Source: SKKY01 sp964622305
GTDB lineage: Bacteria; Bacillota; Peptococcia; Peptococcales; SKKY01
Direction: 5' to 3'
Length of the DNA: 20,303 nucleotides
Assembly (NCBI GenBank): GCA_964622305.1
Contig: CAZUPR010000022.1
Coordinates: 1-20,303 of the forward strand
Numbering within the stretch: position 1 is the stretch's first letter; each line of letters opens with the position of its first letter. A program made the translations under genes and the position numbers. The notes under the pieces are model-generated. The model was not told the DNA's origin and did no database searches. It saw only the letters and a list, made by a program, of their open reading frames with translations. Below are positions 6,937 to 14,215 of the stretch, piece by piece.

Positions 6937-7557
6937 ATGTTAACAATAGCTGTCCCCAAGGGCAGGATTCTGGATGAAGTCAGTGACCTCCTCCTCAAAA
7001 GTGGGCTTATCAGTGAAAAAATTAAAGAAGACCGCAAGCTGGTCATGGACTTTCCTGATGACGGCCTGCGTTTTATCCTCTCAAAACCATCAGACGTTCC
7101 AGTTTATGTAAAATACGGTGCTGCTGATATCGGTATCGCCGGCAAGGATGTCCTTTTGGAAACCGATCAGGAAACCATGGAGATTCTGGATTTAGGCATC
7201 GGTCGTTGTCGCCTTTCCCTTTGTGGGCGGGCCCAGACTCAGCCGGATTTTGGCAAGATGCCCCGTATAGCCAGCAAGTATCCAAAGACGGCAGGCCGCC
7301 ACTTTAGGGAAAAGGGCCAGCAGGTGGAGATTATTAAGCTCAACGGATCCATCGAAATTGCCCCCGTTCTTGGGCTGACAGATTTTATTGTAGACATTGT
7401 CTCAACCGGCCAGACTCTTAAAGAAAATGGTTTGGCCGAGATTGAAATTATCCAAGAAATTTCAGCCAGACTTATTGTTAATCAGGCCTCCTTCTATTTG
7501 AAGGGCCAGGAGATAACTGGCTTTATTGAAAAAATAAGAACTTATCTGGGAGAGTGA
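6937..7557 (+). CDS. hisG: ATP phosphoribosyltransferase, short form HisG
   Basis: 206-residue short-form HisG. It catalyses the first step of histidine synthesis, joining ATP and PRPP to give phosphoribosyl-ATP, and needs HisZ as partner. Seen: TIAVPKGRILDEVSDLL at the N-terminus; VKYGAADIGIAGKDVLLE; SKYPKTAGRHF; and the PRPP-binding region DFIVDIVSTGQTLKENGL. The C-terminal ACT-like regulatory domain of long-form HisG is absent, in line with hisZ upstream. The ATG at 6937 is 4 nt after the hisZ stop. Its substrate PRPP is made by the prs product encoded about 6 kb downstream. Confidence 0.96.
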   Translation: MLTIAVPKGRILDEVSDLLLKSGLISEKIKEDRKLVMDFPDDGLRFILSKPSDVPVYVKYGAADIGIAGKDVLLETDQETMEILDLGIGRCRLSLCGRAQTQPDFGKMPRIASKYPKTAGRHFREKGQQVEIIKLNGSIEIAPVLGLTDFIVDIVSTGQTLKENGLAEIEIIQEISARLIVNQASFYLKGQEITGFIEKIRTYLGE

Positions 7558-7562
7558 TATTT

Positions 7563-8300
7563 TTGCGTGACTTTAATCTTTATCCGGCAGTAGATATTTT
7601 AGAGGGCAAGTGTGTCCGTCTCCTTCAGGGAGATTACAACTTTATCTCTACCTATTATGAGGATCCACTGGAACCAGCCCTCCTTTGGCAGGAGGCCGGA
7701 TCCACCTGGCTCCATATCATCGACCTGGACGGGGCCAAATCAGGCCAGCCAGTCAACGCCGGCCTGATCCGCCAAATCGCCCAGAAAACCGACCTCAAAA
7801 TCCAAATTGGCGGCGGCATCCGCAGCCAGGAAACGGCCCAGGCCTACCTGGATGCCGGCGTGGCCCGTCTCATCATCGGCTCCCAAGCCCTAAAAGATCC
7901 CGCCTTTGCCGGCTCCCTCATTGCCGCCTTTGGCCCCGAAAAAATTGCAGTCTCTGTAGACGGCAAAGAGAACCGGGCCCTAAGCCAGGGCTGGCTGGAA
8001 GACTCAGGCAAAAGCCTGACGGGCATCACCCAGGAACTGGTTGACCAGGGAGTCACCAACTTTATTTTCACAGATACCGGCAAGGACGGCACCCTCCAGG
8101 GCCCAAATTTTGAGACAGCCTTAGAACTTGCCGCCCTCACCCCTCAGGGTATTATTATCGCCGGAGGCATCGGCAGCAACGACCACGTCCGTCAGGCCTT
8201 TGCCCTTAAAGATCAGGGAATCGCCGGAGTAATTATTGGCCGGGCTCTTTACACCGGCGGCGTGGATTTAAAAAATCTAATTGGGGAGTTGGAAATATGA
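7563..8300 (+). CDS. hisA: HisA, ProFAR isomerase
   Basis: TIM-barrel isomerase that converts ProFAR to PRFAR, the fourth step of the pathway. Seen: the catalytic Asp in LYPAVDILEGKCVRLLQGDY, IQIGGGIRSQETA, the second catalytic Asp region FIFTDTGKDGTLQGPN, and the C-terminal phosphate loops IIAGGIGSNDHV and GVIIGRALYTGG. Two starts are possible. GTG at 7554 overlaps the hisG stop as GTGA, but the only Shine-Dalgarno (GGGAGAG, 7548-7554) abuts it. TTG at 7563 is 8 nt downstream of that site and gives MRDFNLYPAVDI (245 residues), so I chose TTG. It overlaps hisF by 4 nt. Codon use is markedly GC-rich between about 7700 and 8050. Confidence 0.94.
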   Translation: MRDFNLYPAVDILEGKCVRLLQGDYNFISTYYEDPLEPALLWQEAGSTWLHIIDLDGAKSGQPVNAGLIRQIAQKTDLKIQIGGGIRSQETAQAYLDAGVARLIIGSQALKDPAFAGSLIAAFGPEKIAVSVDGKENRALSQGWLEDSGKSLTGITQELVDQGVTNFIFTDTGKDGTLQGPNFETALELAALTPQGIIIAGGIGSNDHVRQAFALKDQGIAGVIIGRALYTGGVDLKNLIGELEI

Positions 8301-9055
8301 AAAAAAACGAAAAGGGCCAAGGGCCAAAACGAATTATCCCCTGCCTTGATATCAAGGAGGGCCGCATTGTAAAAGGAGTCAACTTTTTAGACTTAAGGGA
8401 CGCAGGCGATCCCATAGAACAGGCCCTGGCCTACCAGGAAGCAGGTGCCGACGAAATAGTCTTTTTAGATATCACAGCCAGTCAGGAAAACCGGGGGCCA
8501 CTTCTGGACCTGGTTAAAAAAACTGCCGGTGCTATAAAAATTCCACTGACCATTGGCGGAGGCATCAGCCAAATCTCTCAAATGGAAGATCTCTTTGCAG
8601 CCGGAGTCTCAAAGGTCAGTATCAACTCAGCCGCCCTTAAAAACCCCGACCTCATCAACCAGGCCGTAGAAAAATTTGGCTCAGAGAAAATCGTCCTTGC
8701 CATAGATGTTCTGGGTAAGGAAGTTTACACCCAGGCAGGAGCTCAGCCAACAGGACGTCAGGCACTGGATTGGGCCCTGGAAGGCCAAAAAAGGGGAGCC
8801 GGAGAACTCCTCATTACCAGCATCGGTCGCGACGGCAAGAAAGATGGTTTTGACCTTGAACTCTACAGCATAATTTGTGATACTGTAGATATAGAAGTTA
8901 TAGCCTCAGGCGGGGCTGGCTCTATGGAAGATTTTCTGGATCTTTTCACCCAAACCAAGGCAGGGGCAGGCCTTGCCGCTTCTGTTTTTCACTTTGGCCA
9001 GATCCGGATTAATGAGCTAAAAACATTTTTAAAAAATCAAGGAGTTGAACTGTGA
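8297..9055 (+). CDS. hisF: HisF, imidazole glycerol phosphate synthase cyclase subunit
   Basis: 252-residue TIM barrel that converts PRFAR plus ammonia to imidazole glycerol phosphate and AICAR, normally with ammonia from the glutaminase HisH. Seen: RIIPCLDIKEGRIVKGVNF with the first catalytic Asp, LTIGGGISQ, VLAIDVLGKE, LLITSIGRDGKKDGFDLEL, and IASGGAGSMEDF/ASVFHFGQI. The usual TSxDRDG here reads TSIGRDG; the second, catalytic Asp is kept. It starts at ATG 8297 in an ATGA overlap with hisA, with GGGGAG upstream. No hisH lies next to it or anywhere in the window. That is unusual, since HisH and HisF work as a complex and are often adjacent. Confidence 0.95.
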   Translation: MKKNEKGQGPKRIIPCLDIKEGRIVKGVNFLDLRDAGDPIEQALAYQEAGADEIVFLDITASQENRGPLLDLVKKTAGAIKIPLTIGGGISQISQMEDLFAAGVSKVSINSAALKNPDLINQAVEKFGSEKIVLAIDVLGKEVYTQAGAQPTGRQALDWALEGQKRGAGELLITSIGRDGKKDGFDLELYSIICDTVDIEVIASGGAGSMEDFLDLFTQTKAGAGLAASVFHFGQIRINELKTFLKNQGVEL

Positions 9056-9669
9056 TGATTGACCCAAAGAGACTGAATTTTGACCCATCAAAAGTTGTTT
9101 TTGATAAAGATGGCCTGGTTCCTGCCATCCTCCAGCACTATCTTAGCGGACAGGTGCTCATGCTGGGCTATATGAACAAGGAGGCCCTGGACAAGACTCT
9201 GGAAAATGGAGATGTCTGGTTCTTCTCAAGAAAGCGCCAGCAACTTTGGTATAAGGGAGAGACTTCCGGCAACTATCAGGAAGTTGTTGATATGACCTTA
9301 GATTGCGACAATGACACTATTTTAATTCAGGTTAACCCTCTGGGAAATACCTGCCACCTAGACAGACCATCTTGCTTTGGTGAAAGATCAGAAACAGTTC
9401 TCGAAAGACTGGATATCGTTCTTAATGACCGTTTTGAAGAAAGACCAGAGCACTCATATACGACTTATCTCTACGGCAAGGGGATCGATAAGATCCTTAA
9501 AAAAGTGGGCGAAGAATCGACAGAAGTTATTATCGCCGCCAAAAATGCCGATCGTTCTGAATTAGCAGAAGAAATGGCCGATTTGATTTATCACCTTCTG
9601 GTTATGACCATTAGTTTGGGCTATGATTACAAGGATGCCTTTAAGGTTTTAAGAGAGAGGATGAAGTAA
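9052..9669 (+). CDS. hisIE: HisIE, bifunctional PR-AMP cyclohydrolase / PR-ATP pyrophosphatase
   Basis: 205-residue fusion that catalyses steps 2 and 3 of histidine synthesis. The N-terminal HisI half shows VLMLGYMNKEALDKTLENG, FFSRKRQQLWYKGETSGN, and the metal-binding DCDNDTILIQV...GNTCHLDRPSCF. The C-terminal HisE half shows HSYTTYLYGKGIDKILKKVG, EESTEVIIAAKN and EEMADLIYHLLVMTISLG, the MazG-like acidic helices that bind magnesium. AAGGAG (9039-9044) serves either GTG at 9052 (7 nt) or ATG at 9055 (10 nt); GTG gives the 4-nt overlap seen elsewhere in this operon. The next gene starts 4 nt after the stop. Confidence 0.96.
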   Translation: MMIDPKRLNFDPSKVVFDKDGLVPAILQHYLSGQVLMLGYMNKEALDKTLENGDVWFFSRKRQQLWYKGETSGNYQEVVDMTLDCDNDTILIQVNPLGNTCHLDRPSCFGERSETVLERLDIVLNDRFEERPEHSYTTYLYGKGIDKILKKVGEESTEVIIAAKNADRSELAEEMADLIYHLLVMTISLGYDYKDAFKVLRERMK

Positions 9670-9673
9670 AAAT

Positions 9674-10990
9674 ATGTTACTGGGTAATGGAAAAGAATTT
9701 CAGTTTTTTGACTTGAAAAATATATCTCCCCAAGACAGGGAAAGAATTATGCGCCGTGGTGAGGAAGATATCAGCGAGCAGCTGCAAATTGCCCGGGAAA
9801 TATCTGATGATGTCAGGGATAATGGCGATGCTGCTGTAATTAAATATACGGAAAAGTTTGACAGGGCTAAGCTGACAGCGGAAAGCTTGCGGGTTAAGCC
9901 TGAGGAAATTGAAGAAGGCTATAAAAATGTGAGCCCTGAGGTCAGGGAGGCTTTGGAATTTGCGGCCAATAACATCCGCTCCTTCCACCAGAAGCAGATG
10001 CCCCAGCCACTTTGGTTTACCGAAACATCTCCTGGAATTATGGCAGGCGAGCAGACCAATCCGGTTCCCGATATTGCCCTCTATGTTCCCAGGGGCAAGG
10101 GATCTTTTCCATCGGTAATGCTTATGATGGCTATTCCGGCGGTGGTGGCCCAGGTGCCCAGGGTTGTGGTTCTTACTCCTCCAAATGAGGAGGGAAATCT
10201 GGATCCGGCGGTTCTTGCGGCGGCCAGGATTTGCGGCGTCAGCGAGATTTATAAGGCTGGCGGAATTCAGGGTGTTGCAGCCGTGGCTTACGGGACAGAA
10301 ACTATCCCCAAATGCACTAAAATTATTGGACCTGGATCATCCTTTGTAACTGCTGCCAAGAGGGTGCTGTCTGATTTAATCGATGCCGGAACCCCAGCGG
10401 GACCATCAGAAGGAATTATTCTGGCCGATGAAAGTGCCGATTTTGAAAAGGCAGGTCTTGATTTAATGATAGAGGCCGAGCACGGACCAGACTCAGCAGC
10501 CCTATTGGTTACTCATTCAAGAGAGCTGGCAGAAAAGGTTATGAATTTTGTTACTGGCCAGCTGCCAAAACTATCAGAACAAAGAAGAAACTTTGCAGAG
10601 ACAGTTTTTTCCCTCTACGGAGGAGTTATTTTAACCCAGTCCCTGCAGGAATCCATAGATTTTGTTAATGAATACGCACCAGAACACATGGAAATCATGA
10701 CCCGGGATCCCTGGGCGGTTTTACCACAGATCAAAAATGCCGGCGAAATTTTGCTGGGAGAAAACACTCCAATTACTCTGGCCAACTTTGTGGTAGGGGT
10801 AAACGCAATTCTACCAACAGGCCGCTCCGCCAGGACCCACTCCAGTGTTACTGTTCACGATTTTCTTAAGAAAACTTCGGTTGGTTACGCCAGCAAGGAA
10901 GGCTTTGAGAGCGCCAGAAAGCATGCCCTGGAGATTGCCAGGATAGAGGGATTTGAAACCCACGCCCTGGCCGTGGAAGAAAGGAAGTAG
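9674..10990 (+). CDS. hisD: Histidinol dehydrogenase family protein (divergent HisD)
   Basis: 438-residue member of the HisD family, which oxidises L-histidinol to histidine with two NAD+ in a zinc-dependent reaction. Family landmarks: ALYVPRGKGSFPSVMLMMAIP, AGGIQGVAAVAYGTETIPK, GPGSSFVTAAKR, AGPSEGIILAD, AEHGPDSAALLVT, the catalytic pair APEHME (Glu337, His338), and His430 in FETHAL. Compared with E. coli HisD, the zinc ligand Gln259 is Glu267 here, Asp360 is Asn371 (AN-F instead of GD-Y), and the NH of GxNHxLPT is NA (Ala378). His262 and His419 equivalents are kept. Its place among his genes favours a histidine role, but a related dehydrogenase activity on another alcohol is possible. No strong Shine-Dalgarno precedes the ATG. 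Confidence 0.85.
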   Translation: MLLGNGKEFQFFDLKNISPQDRERIMRRGEEDISEQLQIAREISDDVRDNGDAAVIKYTEKFDRAKLTAESLRVKPEEIEEGYKNVSPEVREALEFAANNIRSFHQKQMPQPLWFTETSPGIMAGEQTNPVPDIALYVPRGKGSFPSVMLMMAIPAVVAQVPRVVVLTPPNEEGNLDPAVLAAARICGVSEIYKAGGIQGVAAVAYGTETIPKCTKIIGPGSSFVTAAKRVLSDLIDAGTPAGPSEGIILADESADFEKAGLDLMIEAEHGPDSAALLVTHSRELAEKVMNFVTGQLPKLSEQRRNFAETVFSLYGGVILTQSLQESIDFVNEYAPEHMEIMTRDPWAVLPQIKNAGEILLGENTPITLANFVVGVNAILPTGRSARTHSSVTVHDFLKKTSVGYASKEGFESARKHALEIARIEGFETHALAVEERK

Positions 10991-10994
10991 TGCC

Positions 10995-11618
10995 ATGAAT
11001 GAAATTAAAGTAAGAAGGACCACCCGGGAGTCGCAGATGACAGTTGTCGTTAATGATGGCCCCAGGGATCCCAATGCCAAGGAGGGGGTAAAAACTCCCC
11101 TGGACTTTTTTAATCACATGATCGAGCAGATTGCCTGGCGGTCAGAGCTCAATATCTACATGGACATGACTCTGGATGAGTATTTCTTAAAGCATGTTAT
11201 CTGCGAAGACTTTGGTATTTGCTTTGGCAGAGCCATCGGCCAGCTTATGGATAAAAAACAGGTCATGGGAGCTCCCGGTTATGCCCATTCCTATGGTAAT
11301 ATAGACGAATCCCTGGCCAGATGTATTATTGGCTTTGAGAAGAGGGCTTATTTGGATTTGGATTTCGGTCAGATTCAAGTGCCCGAAGCAGTTGAAGGTA
11401 TTCACTCAGAAGATTTAGTATCATTTTTAGAAGGTTTTGTGCAAGGGGCGCAGGCTACCCTGCATATTGATTTACTTAAAGGCCGGGCTAAGCACGGCCA
11501 TCACCACTGGGAAAGCATCTTCCGGGCCTTCGGAGACGCCCTCCGTCAAGCCCTGGCACCCAGAGAATGGCGGAAAAACATGGCCGCCGGAGTCGCCGGC
11601 CAAATCACCTGGGACTAA
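10995..11618 (+). CDS. hisB: Imidazoleglycerol-phosphate dehydratase family protein (divergent HisB)
   Basis: 207-residue IGPD-family protein. The family dehydrates imidazole glycerol phosphate to imidazole acetol phosphate with two manganese ions per active site. Matching landmarks: VRRTTRES (for RxTxET), DFFNHMIEQIA, IDESLARC, ATLHID, and GHHHWESIFRAF (for HHxxE). Departures: the central HHxxED motif reads HVICED (residues 67-72), so the second metal-binding His is Val68. The His after the first HM helix is also missing (AWRSEL). The start is ATG at 10995, with AAGGAAG 7 nt upstream, 4 nt after the hisD stop. No phosphatase domain is fused. Last gene of the operon; palindrome copy 3 follows within 7 nt. 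Confidence 0.82.
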   Translation: MNEIKVRRTTRESQMTVVVNDGPRDPNAKEGVKTPLDFFNHMIEQIAWRSELNIYMDMTLDEYFLKHVICEDFGICFGRAIGQLMDKKQVMGAPGYAHSYGNIDESLARCIIGFEKRAYLDLDFGQIQVPEAVEGIHSEDLVSFLEGFVQGAQATLHIDLLKGRAKHGHHHWESIFRAFGDALRQALAPREWRKNMAAGVAGQITWD

Positions 11619-11624
11619 CAAAGA

Positions 11625-11707
11625 GGGACGCAACATTCTGTCTGAAAATGTATAAATATTTGTATTATGCAAAGAAATATACATTTTCAGATAAAAAGTT
11701 GCGTCCC
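11625..11707. repeat. Palindromic repeat copy 3 with AT-rich centre
   Basis: The 30-nt arms 11625-11654 and 11678-11707 enclose a 23-nt loop. The outer ten bases (GGGACGCAAC) and the inner fourteen (TCTGAAAATGTATA) pair perfectly. The middle six contain two mismatches and one G-U pair. The outer arm is the shared family sequence up to TCTGA; the AT-rich core that follows is unique to this copy in the window. It lies between hisB and glmU, and AAGGGGGA (11716-11723), the glmU ribosome-binding site, follows. Confidence 0.88.
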
Positions 11708-11730
11708 CAAATGTGAAGGGGGAATGAAAT

Positions 11731-13077
11731 TTGAAGGCTATTCTTCTTGCGGCTGGTATGGGCACCAGAATGAAATCTGCTCTGCCTAAGGTTTTGCACA
11801 AGGTCGGCGGCCGGGAAATGATAAATCAGGTTTTAGAGATTGCAAAAGAGGCTGGGACTGATCAGGTCGTGGCCGTTTTGGGTCATGGCTCAGACCAGGT
11901 CCTGGAAAAAATAAAATATCCAGTTAAACTTGCCCTCCAGGAGGAGCAGCTGGGAACTGGTCATGCGGTCATGCAGGCGGCTGACCAGATAAATGAAGGG
12001 GAAGAAGTCCTGATTATTTGCGGGGACACTCCTCTTTTTCGCCCTGAGAGCATTAAAGAAGCCCTGGAAATTCACCGGCAAAATAAAGCAGCTGTGACTG
12101 TTCTTTCGGCCCAGTTGGAAGATGCCACTGGTTACGGCAGAATCATTCGCTCAGCCTGTGGCCAAAAAGTCATGAAAATTGTTGAGGAAAAAGACGCCAG
12201 CCCTGAAGAAAAAAAGGTCAGGGAAATTAATACCGGCACCTGGATTTTTGACGGTAGTTTCTTAAAAAACAATATTTTTAAGCTTGAAAACAATAACGCC
12301 CAAAAGGAATATTACCTGACTGATCTTCTGGAGATGGCCCGGAAAGCCGGTCTTCTCAGTCAAGCCTATCTCCTGGCAGACGCAAGCGAGGCTTTGGGCA
12401 TTAACAATAAAGTCCAGCTGGCCCAGGCAGAAAAAATCATCCGCCAGCGCAAGGTCAACCAACTTATGGAAGATGGAGTAACCTTCATTGCGCCAGAAAC
12501 AGCCTGGATTGATGCTGACGTCCAAATCGGCCCCGACACCATAATCTATCCCAATGTTATTATCGAAGGATCATCAAAAATCGGCAGCAACAATATAATT
12601 GGGCCTGGCACAAGAATCGTCGACTCAGAAATCGGCGATAGGAACAATATTGAACAGACCAAAATTTTGGAAAGCAAGGTGGCTTCCGACTGCAAGATTG
12701 GCCCCTATGCCTATCTGCGCCCAGGAACTGTTTTGGCTGACCGGGTAAAAATTGGCGATTTTGCCGAGGTAAAAAATTCCTCCATCGGCCTTGGCAGCAA
12801 GATTCCTCACCTGGCTTATGTGGGCGATGCCCAAGTGGGTGCTGGAGTAAATATCGGCTGCGGAGTTATCACCGCCAACTACGACGGGGTCAATAAACAC
12901 CAGACTATTATTGAAGATGGAGCCTTTATCGGCAGCAATGTCAACCTGGTTGCTCCCGTAAAAGTTGGGAAAAATGCTTATATTGCCGCAGGTTCCACAA
13001 TTAATAAAGAGGTTTTTGAGGGAGAACTTGCCATCGCCCGCAGCAGGCAGACAAACATGCCCTATAAAAAGAAGTGA
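11731..13077 (+). CDS. glmU: GlmU, UDP-GlcNAc pyrophosphorylase / GlcN-1-P acetyltransferase
   Basis: 448-residue bifunctional cytosolic enzyme. It acetylates glucosamine-1-phosphate and then couples it to UTP to give UDP-GlcNAc for peptidoglycan. The N-terminal pyrophosphorylase domain shows LAAGMGTRMKSALPKVLHKVGG, EQLGTGHAV, IICGDTPLFRP and EINTGTW. The C-terminal left-handed beta-helix starts near residue 255 with hexapeptide repeats, including LRPGTVL, KNSSIGLGSKIPHLAYVGDA, CGVITANYDGVNKH and GSNVNLVAPVKVG. Length is near the usual 455. The start is TTG at 11731, with AAGGGGGA 7 nt upstream at the edge of palindrome copy 3. The pairing with prs is conserved in Bacillota; spoVG, often upstream, is not here. 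Confidence 0.97.
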   Translation: MKAILLAAGMGTRMKSALPKVLHKVGGREMINQVLEIAKEAGTDQVVAVLGHGSDQVLEKIKYPVKLALQEEQLGTGHAVMQAADQINEGEEVLIICGDTPLFRPESIKEALEIHRQNKAAVTVLSAQLEDATGYGRIIRSACGQKVMKIVEEKDASPEEKKVREINTGTWIFDGSFLKNNIFKLENNNAQKEYYLTDLLEMARKAGLLSQAYLLADASEALGINNKVQLAQAEKIIRQRKVNQLMEDGVTFIAPETAWIDADVQIGPDTIIYPNVIIEGSSKIGSNNIIGPGTRIVDSEIGDRNNIEQTKILESKVASDCKIGPYAYLRPGTVLADRVKIGDFAEVKNSSIGLGSKIPHLAYVGDAQVGAGVNIGCGVITANYDGVNKHQTIIEDGAFIGSNVNLVAPVKVGKNAYIAAGSTINKEVFEGELAIARSRQTNMPYKKK

Positions 13078-13102
13078 AAAAAGACTTTAAAAAGTGTAGA
13101 AT
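13074..13102 (+). promoter_or_regulatory. Weak candidate promoter for prs
   Basis: GTGAAA (13074-13079), a 17-nt spacer and TAGAAT (13097-13102) in the A-rich 88-nt gap between glmU and prs. Four of six -35 bases match. Read-through from glmU is equally possible. Confidence 0.25.
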
Positions 13103-13165
13103 AGAAAAAAGCAGAAAAAAACAAAATATCTGACTTTATTTAAAAATTCTGGGGGGAATAAAAAA

Positions 13166-14113
13166 ATGGAGAACAGGTTCAAGGGATTAAAAATTTACAC
13201 AGGAAATGCTAATCCAGAACTGGCGCAAGAAATTTGTGACTACATAGGAATTAATCTTGGAAAAAGTGATGTAAAAACTTTCAGTGACGGCGAAATCGCC
13301 CTTTCACTTAACGAAAGCGTCAGAGGTGCCGATGTTTTTATCATCCAGCCAACCAGCAGCCCTGTAAATGACAATCTCATGGAACTTTTAATTATGATTG
13401 ATGCTGCCAGACGCGCATCAGCCAGAAGAATTACGGCAGTTTTACCCTACTACGGTTATGCCCGCCAGGACAGAAAAGCCAGAGCCAGGGAGCCAATTAC
13501 AGCTAAACTGGTGGCAAATTTGTTGGTTGAAGCCGGCGCCAGAAGGGTTTTGGGCATGGATTTACACGCAGCCCAGATTCAGGGATTTTTTGATGTTCCC
13601 TTTGATCATCTTTTAGCCGAGCCAATTTTGGCCGACTATTTTAAATGCCTGGACCTGGAAAACACAGTTGTTGTTTCCCCCGATATGGGCGGAGTGACCA
13701 GAGCCAGAAGACTGGCTGAAAGACTGCACGTTCCCATCGCCATCATTGATAAGAGAAGGCCTATGCCCAACGTTTGCGAGATTATGAACCTTATTGGCGA
13801 TGTTAAGGGCAAAAATGTCCTCATGATTGACGATATTATCGATACTGCCGGCACAATTGTTGGCGCAGCTGAAGCTTTAAAGGAACAGGGAGCCGGCGAT
13901 ATTTTTATCTGCTGCTCACATCCGGTTCTTTCAGGCCCGGCCATCGAAAGGATTGAAAACTCCTGCATTAAAAAGGTGATCACCACCAACACCATTAAAC
14001 TTCCACCGGAAAAACAAATCGAGAAGATAAAAGTGGTTTCAGTAGCACCCCTGATCGGAGAAGCAATAATGAGGATCCACGAAGACCTCTCCGTCAGCAC
14101 CCTTTTCGAATAA
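13166..14113 (+). CDS. prs: Ribose-phosphate pyrophosphokinase (PRPP synthetase)
   Basis: 315-residue cytosolic enzyme making PRPP from ribose-5-phosphate and ATP for purines, pyrimidines, NAD, histidine and tryptophan. Class I landmarks: KTFSDGEIALSLNESVRGADVFIIQ, LPYYGYARQDRKARAREPITAKL (ATP-binding flexible loop), MDLHAAQIQGFFDVPFDH, VVSPDMGGVTRARRLAERL, and the PRPP loop VLMIDDIIDTAGT. The length is standard. The ATG at 13166 has a GGGGGGAA site 7 nt upstream. Its product feeds HisG in the operon upstream. No rplY/ctc gene follows, unlike in Bacillus; a palindromic repeat occupies the gap before pth. Confidence 0.97.
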   Translation: MENRFKGLKIYTGNANPELAQEICDYIGINLGKSDVKTFSDGEIALSLNESVRGADVFIIQPTSSPVNDNLMELLIMIDAARRASARRITAVLPYYGYARQDRKARAREPITAKLVANLLVEAGARRVLGMDLHAAQIQGFFDVPFDHLLAEPILADYFKCLDLENTVVVSPDMGGVTRARRLAERLHVPIAIIDKRRPMPNVCEIMNLIGDVKGKNVLMIDDIIDTAGTIVGAAEALKEQGAGDIFICCSHPVLSGPAIERIENSCIKKVITTNTIKLPPEKQIEKIKVVSVAPLIGEAIMRIHEDLSVSTLFE

Positions 14114-14122
14114 CTCACATCC

Positions 14123-14194
14123 GGGGACGCAACATTCTGTCTGACATTTGGGGACGCAACATTCTGTCCGGACAGAATGTTGCGTCCCCAAATG
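14123..14194. repeat. Palindromic repeat copy 4, perfect palindrome plus extra half copy
   Basis: 14145-14194 is a perfect 50-bp palindrome identical to 1433-1482. Just upstream, 14123-14144 repeats one left arm (GGGGACGCAACATTCTGT then CTGA). Two left arms (14123-14141 and 14150-14168) can therefore compete for one right arm. The right flank AAATGCAAATG runs into GGGGGAA (14200-14206), the pth ribosome-binding site. The block fills the prs-pth gap. Confidence 0.94.
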
Positions 14195-14215
14195 CAAATG
14201 GGGGAAAATATTAAG

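Noticed and set aside
1..14194. CRISPR array made of the repeated 40-50 bp units
   Set aside because: The copies are thousands of bases apart, are full palindromes and have no regular spacers. No cas gene is present.
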